From Neocallimastix lanati (nom. inval.) (Eukaryota > Neocallimastigomycota > Neocallimastigomycetes > Neocallimastigales > Neocallimastigaceae): a stretch of DNA of 64,000 nt. Below are positions 21,967-34,616 of the stretch, piece after piece (within the stretch, counting starts at the first letter, position 1; the number at the start of each line of letters is the position of its first letter). The notes below the pieces were generated by a model. The model had not been told where the DNA came from. It worked only from the letters and a program-made list of their open reading frames with translations, and did not search any database. The stretch covers positions 17,501-81,500 of the forward strand of contig JACVTC010000140.1 in the NCBI GenBank assembly GCA_016946835.1. Reading direction: 5' to 3'. A program made the position numbers and the translations under genes.

Positions 21967-24656
21967 GCTTCAGCTAGTTTTTTAGTAAAGAATCCAGCAT
22001 ACGGTAATTTTAAAATATATAATAAATTATATGAATTATATGTTATTGAATTCTGGTATTATTAATATTAATGTTTGTAAATATTATATTAAATTTAATA
22101 AATATATAAATAAATAATAGGTCCATTGGTCGTTTGCTTTACCAATAAAATAAATGTTTCTTTTTCAAAAGATCAAAAAGAACTTGTTACTTTAACTTCT
22201 GATGGGTAGATATTAATATGAATAATTAAAAAATTAAGCGTTTAATTAAAGTCTTAAATTTATTAAATTACCTATATAATAATATATATATATTTAAAAA
22301 AGTACAGAATTTACAGGTATCAATCATGTTACCCGTGTATTATGTCGTATTTCTAATATTGACTCTTACAATACTGATCCAGCTAAGGCTTCAGAAGTAT
22401 GTATAATATTTATGTTTTATAGTTTATTTTATATATTTTTTTTTAAAATATTAAAATTTCGAGACATTTTCTTTTGTATATCTATAAATTTTTATTGAAT
22501 GAAATTAATAACAATATTAATATAAAATTCTGAAAGATTGATTACTAGTTAGATATTGTTTAAGATAGTCTTCTTGGTAAGGATTTCAAATCTTTAATGA
22601 ACACTTTCGATAAGTTAGAAAATCATTTAGCTCTTCGTTCTTTCATTTCAGGTTATCATATTACTTTAGCTGATTTATTCATTTGGGGTGCTTTAAAGAG
22701 TCTGTATATTTATATAAATAACAATAATATTTTTTTTTTATTAAAATAATTTTAAATATTTTTTAAATTAGTAATTGATTATTCAATATTAATAATAAAA
22801 TTAAAGGCAATGCTATTTTTGGTAAAAACTTAAAGAATGGAGAAATTGGTGAAAACTTAACTCGTTGGTTTTACTTTGTTGGTTCATTAAATTGTGTTCA
22901 AGAAGCAATTAATGCTTTAAATAAGTATGTTGAATCTACTAAGGTTAAGAAAGATCAAGGTTCCTTTGATATTGGTCTTAAAGATGCTGAAATGGGAAAG
23001 GTTTGTACTAGTTTCCTACCAGAACCAAGTGGTTATCTTCATGTTGGCCATGCAAAGGCTGCTTTATTAAATCAATACTTCGCAAAGCGTTACAATGGTA
23101 AATTAATTGTTCGTTTCGATGATACTAATCCAAGTAAGGAAAAGGAAGAATTCGAAGAAAGTATCAAGGAAGACTTAAAATTAATTGGTATCGAAGGTGA
23201 TGTCTGTACTCACACTTCTGATCACTTTGATACTATCTACAACTACGCTATTCAAATTATTAAGGATGGTAAGGCTTACGTTGATGATACTGATCGTGAC
23301 ACTATGAGACAACAAAGAGGTGAGGGTATTCCATCTAAATGCAGAGATCTCCCTGTTGAAGAAAACTTAAGACGTTTCGAAGAAATGAAAAACGGTACCG
23401 AATTTGGTTTAAAATGCTGTTTACGTGCTAAGATTAGTGTTGACAACAAGAATAAAGCTCTTCGTGATCCGGTTATTTATCGTTGTAATCTTCTTCCACA
23501 TCACCAAAATGGTGACAAATGGAAGATATACCCAACTTACGATTTTGCTTGTCCAATTGTTGATAGTATTGAAGGTGTTACACATGCTTTACGTACTGTT
23601 GAATATCGTGACCGTAATCCACAATACGAATGGTTCTTAAAGAATCTTAACCTTAGATGGGTTCACATTTGGGATTGCAGTCGTATGAATTTTGTTTACA
23701 CTTTATTATCTAAACGTAAGCTCCAATGGTTCGTTGACCAAGGTCTTGTTACCGGATGGGATGACCCACGTTTCCCAACTATTAGAGGTATTCGTAGACG
23801 TGGTATGACTATTGAAGCCTTACGTACTTACATTTTAATGCAAGGTGCTTCTCAAAAGGATCTTATGCTTGAATGGGATAAATTATGGGCTATTAACAAG
23901 AAGGTTATTGATCCAGTTGCTCCAAGATATGCTGCTTTAGAAAAAGAAAAGCTTGTTGAAGTTAACATTTTAGATGATTTTGCTCCATCAACTAAAGATA
24001 TTCCAAGACACAAGAAGAACCCAGATGTTGGTATTAAAACTGTTAATTATTCCAACAAGATTTACTTAGAATTTGCTGATGTTGCTGAATTACAAGACAA
24101 TGAAGAATTCACTTTAATGTATTGGGGAAATGCTATTGTTAAGAAGATTAACTGGAATGCTGATCACACTGCTGTTGATTCTATGGATATTGTCTTACAT
24201 CTTGAAGGTGATTTCAAGAAAATTAAGAAGAAGGTTACTTGGTTATCAAGAATTGCTTCTAATGGTGAAAAGAGTGTCGTTGATGTTACATTATTAAATT
24301 ACGATTATCTTATCACTAAGCGTAAGTTAGAAGAAGATGATGAAGTTAAGGACTTCATTACTTCAGTTACTGAATTCAAGAAGTCTGCAGTTGGTGATAT
24401 TAGCATGGCTTCATTAAAGAAGGGTGATATCATTCAAATTGAACGTAAGGACTACTACATTGTAGATAAGGCTTATGATGGTACTTCCTTGGATATTATT
24501 TCAATTCCAGATGGTAAGGCCGGAAAGATGGCTTCCAAGGCTGATACAGGTTCTCAAAAAAACGAAAAAAAGGAAAAGAAAGACAAGAAGGAGAAGAAAG
24601 AAAAGAAGTCTTCCAAGAAAGAAAAAAAAAGAAAATGCTGCCCCAAAGAATGCTAA
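21967..24656 (+). CDS. Cytosolic glutamyl-tRNA synthetase (class I, eukaryotic type)
   Basis: Charges tRNA-Glu with glutamate. Exons read: 21967-22003, 22121-22205, 22303-22400, 22565-22699 and 22807 onward, about 734 codons to the TAA at 24,656. The initiating ATG lies in an upstream exon I cannot locate with confidence. The first exons encode a GST-like N-terminal domain (HVTRVLCRI, LADLFIWGALKSNAIFGKN), as in yeast GluRS, where it docks the cofactor Arc1p. The catalytic core follows: PSGYLHVGH (HIGH motif), RFDDTNP, YPTYDFACP, THALRT, LLSKRKLQ (KMSKS equivalent) and GMTIEALRTYI. The anticodon-binding beta-barrels and a Lys/Glu tail follow. The frame ends just after a run of nine A, where an EMAPII-like module continues in the next frame. 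Codon use is more C-rich than that of neighbours, typical of a highly expressed gene. Confidence 0.93.
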
Positions 24657-25434
24657 TACTAATGATGTTAAAGGTATGTATGAAGTAAAACCAATCTATG
24701 GTGAAGTTCCAGAAATTGATACTGAAACTAAGATGTACAAGGTTAGATCCATCTATGGTGAAAATATTAAAGTTGATTTACCATTAACTGCTAATCAAAA
24801 GCAAAATGCTCCAGCTCAAAATGTTCCAGCTGAGGTTGCTGAAACTTCTGCTGAAGATAAGAAGAAGGCTAAAAAAGAAAAGAAAAAAAAGAAGGAAAAG
24901 AAAGCTAAGAAGGAGCCACCAAAGGCTAAGGGTGGAGATATTACTATTTCTCGCCTAGATATTTGTATTGGAAAAATCTTAGAAATTAAGCGTCATCCAA
25001 ATGCTGATACTTTATACGTTGAAAAGATTGATTTAGGTAATGGTGATGTTCGTGAAGTTGTTAGTGGTTTAGTTAATTACATTAAAGAAGAAGATATTAA
25101 TCAAAAAATTGTTGTCATTCTTAAGAACTTAAAGCCAATTGCTATGAGAGGTATCAAATCTTACGCTATGGTTTTATGCGCTAGTAGTGCTGACCACACT
25201 AAGGTTGAACTTATAGTTCCACCGGAAGGTAGTCAACCAGGTGACAAGGTTTACTTTGAAGGATACGAAGGTGAACCAGATGCCCAACTTAACCAAAAGA
25301 AGAAAGTCTTTGAAGCTTTACAAGTTGATTTTACTACTACTGATGATTTAGTTGCTACATGGAAGGGTATTCCATTTAGAACTGATAAGGGTGTTATTAA
25401 GTCTTCTACATTGGTCAAAGCTGTCATTAAATAA
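24656..25434 (+). CDS. EMAPII/Arc1p-like tRNA-binding module, probably the C-terminus of GluRS
   Basis: Open frame shifted relative to GluRS; its meaningful part begins at about 24,632 (ENAAPKNAN). It has two related short motifs (VKPIYGE, VRSIYGE), a Lys-rich linker, then about 170 residues of EMAPII/Arc1p C-terminal type: SRLDICIGKI, HPNADTLYVEKIDLG, REVVSGL, LKNLKPIAMRGI, and an ending TLVKAVIK. This OB-fold module binds tRNA non-specifically in Arc1p, AIMP1 and some synthetases. It has no promoter gap, no intron and no start Met in good context. Removing one A from the A9 run at 24,623-24,631 would join it to GluRS. So it is a fused GluRS domain hidden by a homopolymer error, a true frameshift, or a slippage site. 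Read alone, it would be an Arc1p-like protein. Confidence 0.8.
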
Positions 25435-26193
25435 GTTAGACTAAATTAAAATAATTTAATAAAGTGAATTAATATAATTTATATTATATATGGAAAATCC
25501 TAATATATATAAAGAGGAATTTTTTATTATAGAATATTACTAAATTTTTTCTAATTGTAAATATATATATTATTTATATATTTAAAAAAAGAATTAAAAC
25601 AAGCATTCAAAATAATAAAATAATAAAATAATAAAAAGTTAAAAAAATTATAATAAGAATTGTATAAATAAAAATTTTTTAAATTTTTAAGTTTATATTT
25701 TTGTTTTATTTTTTTTTATTTAATTTTTAATTTATATTTTTTATTTTTTTTTTTTTTCTTACTTATATAGTATTATTATGAAGAACAAGTAAAGATTTAT
25801 AATATGACAATTTTTTTTTTTTACTTAAGATGATTATAAAATATATTAATTATCTTCATAAAAATACAGTAAACATTTTTAAAATATAGAGGTTAAAAAT
25901 ATGAATGATGAAGCTTATTTATCATATATTAATATTTTACGGCATATAACATATTTTTTTTTTTTTTTTTTATTATACTCTATTTAAATAGAATATATAA
26001 TAAATCCAAACTTCTTTTATTATTATAAATTTATATTATAAATAATTATTAATATCAAACTTTTTGATATTATTTTTTTATTTTATTTTAAATAAAATAT
26101 AATCAAATATTTTAACCAATCATTGATTTAAAGATTTTAAGTTGAATAGAGTAAAAATTTAATTATTAAATTATTCTATATAATTTATTTATT

Positions 26194-26227
<34 letters not shown>

Positions 26228-26383
26228 AAGATATTATATTAATAATAGTTGAAAAGAATTTTTTCTAAAAATTAAAATTTCATTTAAGTGTTTTTTATTT
26301 TTTCATAGTATTTTTTTTATATATATATTACATTATCAATAAAACAAAAAATTGGATTTAAAATAAAATAGAAAAAAAAGGAA
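25435..26383. other. AT-rich intergenic stretch
   Basis: GluRS 3' flank and PRMT5 upstream region. Poly-T at about 25,953-25,970 and poly-A at about 26,195-26,224. Nothing else recognisable. Confidence 0.6.
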
Positions 26384-27002
26384 ATGAATGACCAAATTTG
26401 TATTGCACTGGAACACAATTATACTCCAGAAGATACCATATCTTTATATGATATTGTTAAAACAGCAAGAGAAAATGGACATGATGTTGCTGCAGTTAAT
26501 ATAGTTAATCCAAAATATAAAAGAGCATTAAAAAATATTAATGAAATAGTTCCATTTAAAAGAGAAGATATTGTTGTACAAACTACTGGTAAAATATTAA
26601 ATTGAATTTTATAGTAACCATTTTTAGCAACAACAAAAAAAAAAAAAAATTAATAATGACAATAATGATAAATAATATTGGCAATGATAATGAATAATAA
26701 TAAAAATAAATATTATTATAGCTATTCAATTTTAATACTAATACTAATAATAATATTAATTTTATTAATAAATTATCGATAAATAATAAACAAAAAATTT
26801 TTAATTATATTTTAAATTATTTATTATAGTTATCAATTAAGTATTTGTGTTATTAAATATTTATTTTATTTACATATAATGTTATGATATTATGTGTAAT
26901 ATAGGATGGGCAAAATATATTATTGGAAAAATTTCAGAATGGTTAGATTTTGATTCCACTGATAATACAGTCAGAGTCAATTCAGAATTGGTAAAGATTC
27001 AA

Positions 27003-27038
<36 letters not shown>

Positions 27039-29031
27039 AAAATATAAAAATATAAAAATATAAAAATATAAAAATATAAAATAAAATAAATTTCTTTTTA
27101 ATTTAAAAATTAATATAAAATATAAACATTCCATTAAAATTTTAATATCAATAAATCTATCAAAATTATAAATTTATGTTTATTCATTCAATATTCAAAA
27201 TATTGATATAGATTTTAAAACAAGAAACTTCATGGGCTGGCCATTTAGGCTTAACTTCATTGTTATTCCCAGTTTTACCAAAACAATTAATTAATTATGC
27301 ACGTTGTTTAAACAGTTGTATTTCAACCGTTCCATATGCCCAAGTATTTATAATTAATATTTATTAATAAATATTATAATTATAGATTAAAAACTATTTA
27401 TATAAATATCGAAATATAAATAAATTTTTATATACCAAATAATTTTTCTTTTAAAATTTTTAAAATATGATATTATACTATAAAATATATCAAAAAGATT
27501 ATTATAAGAATTCCTCTTGAAATTCCAGACATTTGGGATAGATGGAATACTCTAAGAAATTTATGTGGTCATAATTCTAGAATTAAAATTGGTATTTATT
27601 ATTTTATAATAATTATCATTTTATTATTTATTACTATTATTCGACAAATATAAATATGAAATAAGAATCAGAAAAAAGTGAGAAAAATTTTTATAATTAA
27701 TTATAATATTATTTAATAAAGCTTTGGAAATTCCTGGTGATCTTCCAGAAGGTGCAAGCTTAAAAAGATGGATTTCTGAACCAATTGCTTCTGTAATCAT
27801 TCCAAAAAAAATATTCTTAACTAATAAAAATGGCTACCCCGTATTAAGTAAAAGACATCAAGAACTTGTTAGAAAACTTTTCAAAGTATGAATAATTATG
27901 AATATTATATATATATATATATATAATAAATAATAATTCATGAAATAATAATAATAATAATAATAATTTATAATTAATAATAATAATTAATAATAATAAT
28001 AATGATAAAAAAATGGAATATAAAATTCAAATTAAATAATTTTAAATGTGTATATATTTTATATATAAATTATAACTACATACATACATATATACATACA
28101 TACATACATATATACATATATACATAATTATCACTATCTTTATTGAAAATAAAATAAAAAAAAAAAAAAAAAAAAAAAAAATAGCATACAAATCAATACA
28201 TTATATCCGATATATTTAATGAACCATTAGAAAAAAATGGTTTACCATCATATCAACAATATATTAGACATTTATTTAGAACTCAAGATCAATTAAGTGA
28301 TATTGAAAAGTTAGCTGTAGATTATGAAGATTACTTACAAACTCCATTACAAGTAATTAATATATATTATGTTTATTCACAAATTTTAAATTTATTAATA
28401 TGTTAAATTGAAAGACAAACCATAAATAATTAATTTATTATTATATATTAATAAATAAATAAAATAAAATAAAAAATCAAAGCCATTAATGAATAATTTA
28501 GAATCAATGACTTATGAAGTTTTTGAGCAAGATCCAGTAAAATATATTCAATATGAAGAAGTAAATATATAAATATATTAGTAATATTATAAAAATAAAT
28601 TTATATATTTATTTATATATTTATATATTTTTAAATTTTAAATAAAATTGTAATTAATAAAATAATAATTAATAATATTAATGAAAAATTTTTTAATGAA
28701 AAAAAATCTATAGGCCATTTATAGAGCATTACTCGATAGAATGGACTTTAAAAAAGATGAACCATTGTAAGTTAATTAAATAATAATAATTTTTTTTTTT
28801 TTTTTTTCCTTAAGTGAATGATTTTAATCTATAAAAGTATTATAAAATTATTTAATATTAATTAGATATAAATTAAATTAAAAAATAATTAAAATAGAGT
28901 TGTTATGGTTGTTGGTGCTGGACGTGGTCCAATTGTTGAACGTGCTTTAAAGGCTTCTGAAAGAGCTAATAGAAAAATAAAACTTTACGCTATTGAAAAG
29001 AATCCAAATGCTTTTATTACGTAACTATTTA

Positions 29032-29062
<31 letters not shown>

Positions 29063-29615
29063 TATTAAATAACATATTATATCTATTCTTATTATCAATC
29101 ATAACTACATATATAAATAAGTCTTAAACAAAAAAAAGAAGTTTGGGGAGATAAAGTTACTATTGTATTTACTGATATGAGATATTGGGAAGCACCAGAA
29201 AAGGTATTATATATAATTTATTAATTTATTTATACTATATAAATTATTAAATTGATGATATATTTTATATTAAATCAATAATATTAATATATATATATAT
29301 TTTACTTAAAAAGGCTGATATTCTTGTTAGTGAATTATTAGGTTCCTTTGGTGGTAATTACGATTTAATTTTAATTTTATATTCAAATTTATTATATATA
29401 AAATAAATTTTAAATTAATATAATTTGTCCTATTCAATAATTTTTAAAATAATTAAAATTTTTAAATATTTTTAATAGATAATGAACTTTCTCCAGAGTG
29501 TTTAGATGGAGCTCAAAAATTATTAAATCCAGGTAAATAAATTAATATAAATTAATAATATATGTTAGATATTAGTATATAAATTTTATTGACCTATAAT
29601 AAATTTTGATGATGT

Positions 29616-29669
<54 letters not shown>

Positions 29670-29985
29670 GATACAGGTATTTCTATTCCAAGTGATTATA
29701 CCTCATATATTACACCAATTTCATCAACAAAATTATACAATTCTGTTTCTTCATATAAGGATGTCATGCATTTTGAAACTTCTTATGTTGTTAAATTTAA
29801 TAAAGTTTTTGAAATTTCTGAACCAAAACCAATTTGGAGTTTCCATCATCCAAATTGGAATATAGATATTAATCCAGGTACGAAATATATATAATAAAAT
29901 AATAGATTATAAATTATTCTTTCAAATATATAAATTAGTTTAGTTTTTTAAATTAATATCAATAATTTGCTTAAATTTCTAAATA

Positions 29986-30047
<62 letters not shown>

Positions 30048-30225
30048 AATTATTAATGCAAACAGGAAGTGTTAACTTTAATTTACATAATGATCGTTAC
30101 AATTCTATTGAATTTGTTATTCCAGAAAATATGACTATAGTAATTATTTATTACTTATTATTTTATTATTAACAATTATTTATAATTATTATCGTTAATT
30201 AATTTATTACAATGACTAAAAATAA

Positions 30226-30268
<43 letters not shown>

Positions 30269-30856
30269 TATTATAATATAACAGCATGGAATTGGTGGCT
30301 ATTTTGAAGCTACATTATATAAAGATGTTATAATAAGTATGTTTCTTCTTTCATGTTTTCCCTTTATATTTAATTAATTTATTTAATGAATTATTAAATA
30401 TTAAATTTTATTATATTTGATATTTTAACATAATTAATATAATTGCATTAATTAGGTATTAACCCACCAACTCATTCAGAAGGTATGTTTAGTTGGTTCC
30501 CATTATTCTTCCCATTAAAGGTAATAAATTAAATTTATTTAATTTTTAATTTTTTTTAAAATTATATTTTTATTTATATATATTAAAATATTAAAAATTA
30601 TATATACTAATATATATATGTTTTTTTATAATTATCAATGATTTTATTTAAATTTTAGATACCAATGTATGCCAAGAAGGGATCAAAGATTGTTGCTCAT
30701 TTTTGGAGATTACATGATGCCAAAAAGGTTTGGTATGAATGGTGTGTTGTACCTGTAGTCTCTGACGATGAAAATAAAGAAACTTATCCACAAGATGTTG
30801 GTAGTGCTTCCTGTATTCATAATCCAGGAGGTAGATCACATTGGATTGGTTTATAA
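26384..30856 (+). CDS. PRMT5: Protein arginine methyltransferase 5 (type II PRMT)
   Basis: Transfers methyl groups from S-adenosylmethionine to arginine, giving symmetric dimethylarginine on histones and Sm proteins. Read as 17 exons: 26384-26588, 26905-26990, 27212-27343, 27498-27591, 27722-27885, 28185-28352, 28483-28560, 28714-28766, 28898-29020, 29122-29203, 29314-29353, 29479-29532, 29671-29877, 30066-30139, 30285-30336, 30456-30520 and 30659-30856. They total 1,875 nt, i.e. 624 residues (human PRMT5 is 637). Seen: an N-terminal TIM-barrel-like part, SAM motif VVGAGRGP (332-338), the double-E region [11 protein letters not shown] (401-411), and the C-terminal barrel with [10 protein letters not shown] and the terminal GRSHWIGL, very close to other PRMT5s. 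All junctions keep frame. Introns carry long homopolymers, e.g. poly-A at 27,003 and poly-T at 30,003. Confidence 0.95.
29618..29670. repeat. (AAT)n microsatellite in PRMT5 intron 12
   Basis: Run of about 16-17 AAT triplets ending exactly at the acceptor TAG of exon 13. The repeat itself supplies the AG context. Confidence 0.85.
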
Positions 30857-30988
30857 ATTTGATGAGAATTATTTAAAAAAAAATTATTATTAGTTAAAAT
30901 AAAAATAAAAGTATTTATATTAAAAAAAAAAAATAATAATAATAAATGTTGCTTTAATCAAATATAATAATTTCTATTGGAATTTTTA

Positions 30989-31052
<64 letters not shown>

Positions 31053-32035
31053 AATTATTATTATAATTATTATATAAATATTTCATTAAAGTATTTTTCA
31101 CACTCTCAAAATAACCTTTTGAAGTGTTATGTAGAATTTCAAATAAGTATGGAAAAATATCTTTATTAAGATATCTATAAAAACTGGACAAAAAAAAAAT
31201 TGTTTCATAAATTAATATTGTAATGGAAATGAATAATTTTCCTATAAACTATAAAAATTTTTATCTATTAATATTTATAAATATGTTGCATTTCGGAACG
31301 TGACTTAAAAATAAAAATTTTATTAGTAATTTAATGCACCATATTATTATTTTTTTCAAATAATTGTAAATAAATAAATAAATTAATAAATAAAACTAGA
31401 AATAAATATAAATAGGTTAATTTTTTATTTTTTTAAATTTTAAACATCATATAATGTTCTCATAAACACTTTATTTATTAGTTGTTCCTTTAAAAAAAAA
31501 AAAAAAAAGAATTAAATAAATAACTAAATATAATTTATATATTTAAAATTAAATATTATTAAATATTATTTTTTTATTATTTTAACATAAAAAATATTAA
31601 AATATATCTTTAAAATTAAATATTATTAAATATTATTTTTTTACTACTTTAATTAAAAATAAATATTATTAAATATTTTAATATACTTTAAGCCACTCTT
31701 AAATAAATGTTTATTTTTTAAATTTTTTATTACATAAATTTGTATTTTGTTGTATTGTATTTCGGAAAACATGGCGTATTATAATGTGATAAATAAATAA
31801 ATGAATGAATAAATTATAAATGAATAAATAAATTTTTAAATAATAATAAAAATAATTAAGACAAACGTTTATTATGACTAAAAAAATTTTTTTTAGAAAA
31901 TTAAATAAAAATATATATATATATATATATATAATTACTACGTATATAAAATAATTATTATATTTTTTTTATTTTATTTTAAATATTATTAATTATTATT
32001 AATACATTAATACCTTGTTTATATTATCAACAGAA
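30857..32035. other. Intergenic stretch with foldback-family end motifs
   Basis: Poly-T and (ATT)n at 31,005-31,075. TTGCATTTCGGAACGTGACTT at about 31,285 and AAGCCACTC at 31,690 with TGTATTTCGGAAAACATGGCG at 31,755 are ends of the foldback family seen elsewhere. No gene. Confidence 0.5.
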
Positions 32036-33690
32036 AATGCAGATTGAATAAAATAAAATATAATAAAATAAAATAAAAAGTAGAATATTAAATAAGAAAG
32101 TACAGATTGAATAAAATAAAATAAAATAAAATAAAATAAAATAAAATAAAATAAAATAAAATAAAATAAAATAAAATAAAATAAAATAAAATAAAATAAA
32201 ATAAAATAAAATAAAATAAAATAAAATAAAATAAAATAAAATAAAATAAAATAAAATAAAATAAAATAAAATAAAATAAAATAAAATAAAATAAAATAAA
32301 ATAAAATAAAATAAAATAAAATAAAATAAAATAAAATAAAATGAATAGTAGAAACATAAATATAAGTACAGATTGAATAAAATAAAATAAAATAAAATAA
32401 AATAAAATAAAATAAAATAAAATAAAATAAAATAAAATAAAATAAAATAAAATAAAATAAAATAAAATAAAATAAAATAAAATAAAATAAATAGTAGAAT
32501 ATTAAAAATAAAGTACAGATTGAATAAAATAAAATAAAATAAAATAAAATAAAATAAAATGAATAGTAGAAACATAAATATAAGTACAGATTGAATAAAA
32601 TAAAATAAAATAAAATATTATAAAATAAAATAAAATAAAATAAAATAAAATGAATAGTAGAAACATAAATATAACTACAGATTGAATAAAATAAAATAAA
32701 ATAAAATAAAATAAAATGAATAGTAGAAACATAAATATAAGTACAGATTGAATAAAATAAAATAAAATAAAATAAAATAAAATAAAATAAAATAAAATAA
32801 AATAAAATAAAATAAAATGAATAGTAGAAACATAAATATAAGTACAGATTGAATAAAATAAAATAAAATAAAATAAAATAAAATAAAATAAAATAAAATA
32901 AAATAAAATAAATAGTAGAAATATGAATATAAAGTACAGATTGAATAAAATAAAATAAAATAAAATAAAATAAAATAAATAAAATAAAATAAAATAAAAT
33001 AAAATAAATAAAATAAAATAAAATAAAATAAAATAAAATAAAATAAAATAAAATAAAATAAAATAAAATAAAATAAAATAAAATAAAATAAAATAAAATA
33101 AAATAAAATAAAATAAAATAAAATAAATAAAATAAAATAAAATAAAATAAAATAAAATGAATAGTAGAAACATAAATATAAGTACAGATTGAATAAAATA
33201 AAATAAAATAAAATAAAATAAAATAAAATAAAATAAAATAAAATAAAATAAAATAAAATAAAATAAAATAAAATAAAATAAAATAAAATAAAATAAAATA
33301 AAATAAAATAAAATAAAATGAATAGTAGAAACATAAATATAAGTACAGATTGAATAAAATAAAATAAAATAAAATAAAATAAAATAAAATAAAATAAAAT
33401 AAAATAAAATAAAATAAAATAAAATAAATAGTAGAATATTAAAAATAAAGTACAGATTGAATAAAATAAAATAAAATAAAATAAAATGAATAGTAGAAAC
33501 ATAAATATAAGTACAGATTGAATAAAATAAAATAAAATAAAATAAAATAAAATAAAATAAAAAAAAATATATATATATAATAAAATAAAATAAAATAAAA
33601 TAAAATAAAATAAAATAAAATAAAATAAAATAAAATAAAATAAAATAAAATAAAATAAAATAAATATATAATAAAATAAAATATAATAAT
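32036..33690 (-). repeat. Third pentamer satellite (AAAAT) with dispersed higher-order unit
   Basis: Perfect AAAAT arrays interrupted about a dozen times by GAATAGTAGAAACATAAATA plus AGTACAGATTGAATAAAAT, the reverse complement of the CAATCTGTAC... unit in the 6.6-10.6 kb array. Variants GTAGAATATTAAAAATAAAG also occur. Open frames across it are artefacts. Confidence 0.94.
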
Positions 33691-34102
33691 TATTTTATAT
33701 ATATAGGAATCTTATATATTTTAATTTTTTTCATTTATTTTTCTAAAAAAAAAAAAAATTAGTTATAATAACGTTTGTCTTTTAATTATTATATTTTATT
33801 ATAGTAAATAAAAAAATTTAAATGAAAAGTAAATAATTTTAATTATTTATAATTCATATTTTCATAAACGATATATATATATATATTAATTTAAATGATA
33901 TAAGAATTAAAAATTAAAACAATAAGAGTTGAATAATTGATCCTATTAAAATAATTAATTATTTGCATAGTAATATTTATAATGTTTGATCAATATGAAT
34001 CAATTATTATTAAAATATAATAATAACAATTATAATTTTAATAAAATAATAAAAATCTTTTATTGAATTTAATATTTTTAATACCATAATTAATTTTGAA
34101 AA

Positions 34103-34392
34103 GTATATTGATATTAATAAAATTTATAATTATATAATATTGATATTGATATTAATAAAATTTATAATTATATAATATTGATATTGATATTAATAAAATT
34201 TATAATTATATAATATTGATATTGATATTAATAAAATTTATAATTATATAATATTGATATTGATATTAATAAAATTTATAATTATATAATATTGATATTG
34301 ATATTAATAAAATTTATAATTATATAATATTGATATTGATATTAATAAAATTTATAATTATATAATATTGATATTGATATTAATAAAATTTT
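34103..34392 (-). repeat. 38-bp tandem repeat, about 7.5 units, 3' of a MULE
   Basis: Near-perfect tandem copies of a 38-bp unit made of TGATATTGATATTAATAAAA followed by TTTATAATTATATAATAT. On the strand of the adjacent MULE it reads TTAATATCAATATCA..., the motif seen twice after the MULE at 4.2 kb. Confidence 0.9.
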
Positions 34393-34616
34393 AACTAGTA
34401 TCAAATAAATCGGTTTTAGTTATAAATTACTTAATAAAAATAACTAAAAGATAATTTCTATTAAGATTATTAAATAAACACAATAGGTAAATAAATTTGT
34501 ATTTTTCTAGCATTTTTTTAAATTAAGATTATTTAATTATTATTTAAACGATTATAAATATAAATTTAAAATAAATAAATTTTTATTTTTCTAGCATTTT
34601 TTTAAATTAAGATTAT

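Noticed and set aside
24475-24631. Treating the 319-codon frame beginning at 24,475 as a gene start
   Set aside because: Its first about 50 codons overlap GluRS out of frame and are Arg/Lys artefacts; real content begins after the A9 run.
34103-34392. CRISPR-like array of 38-bp repeats
   Set aside because: Units are directly adjacent without spacers, in a eukaryotic transposon flank.
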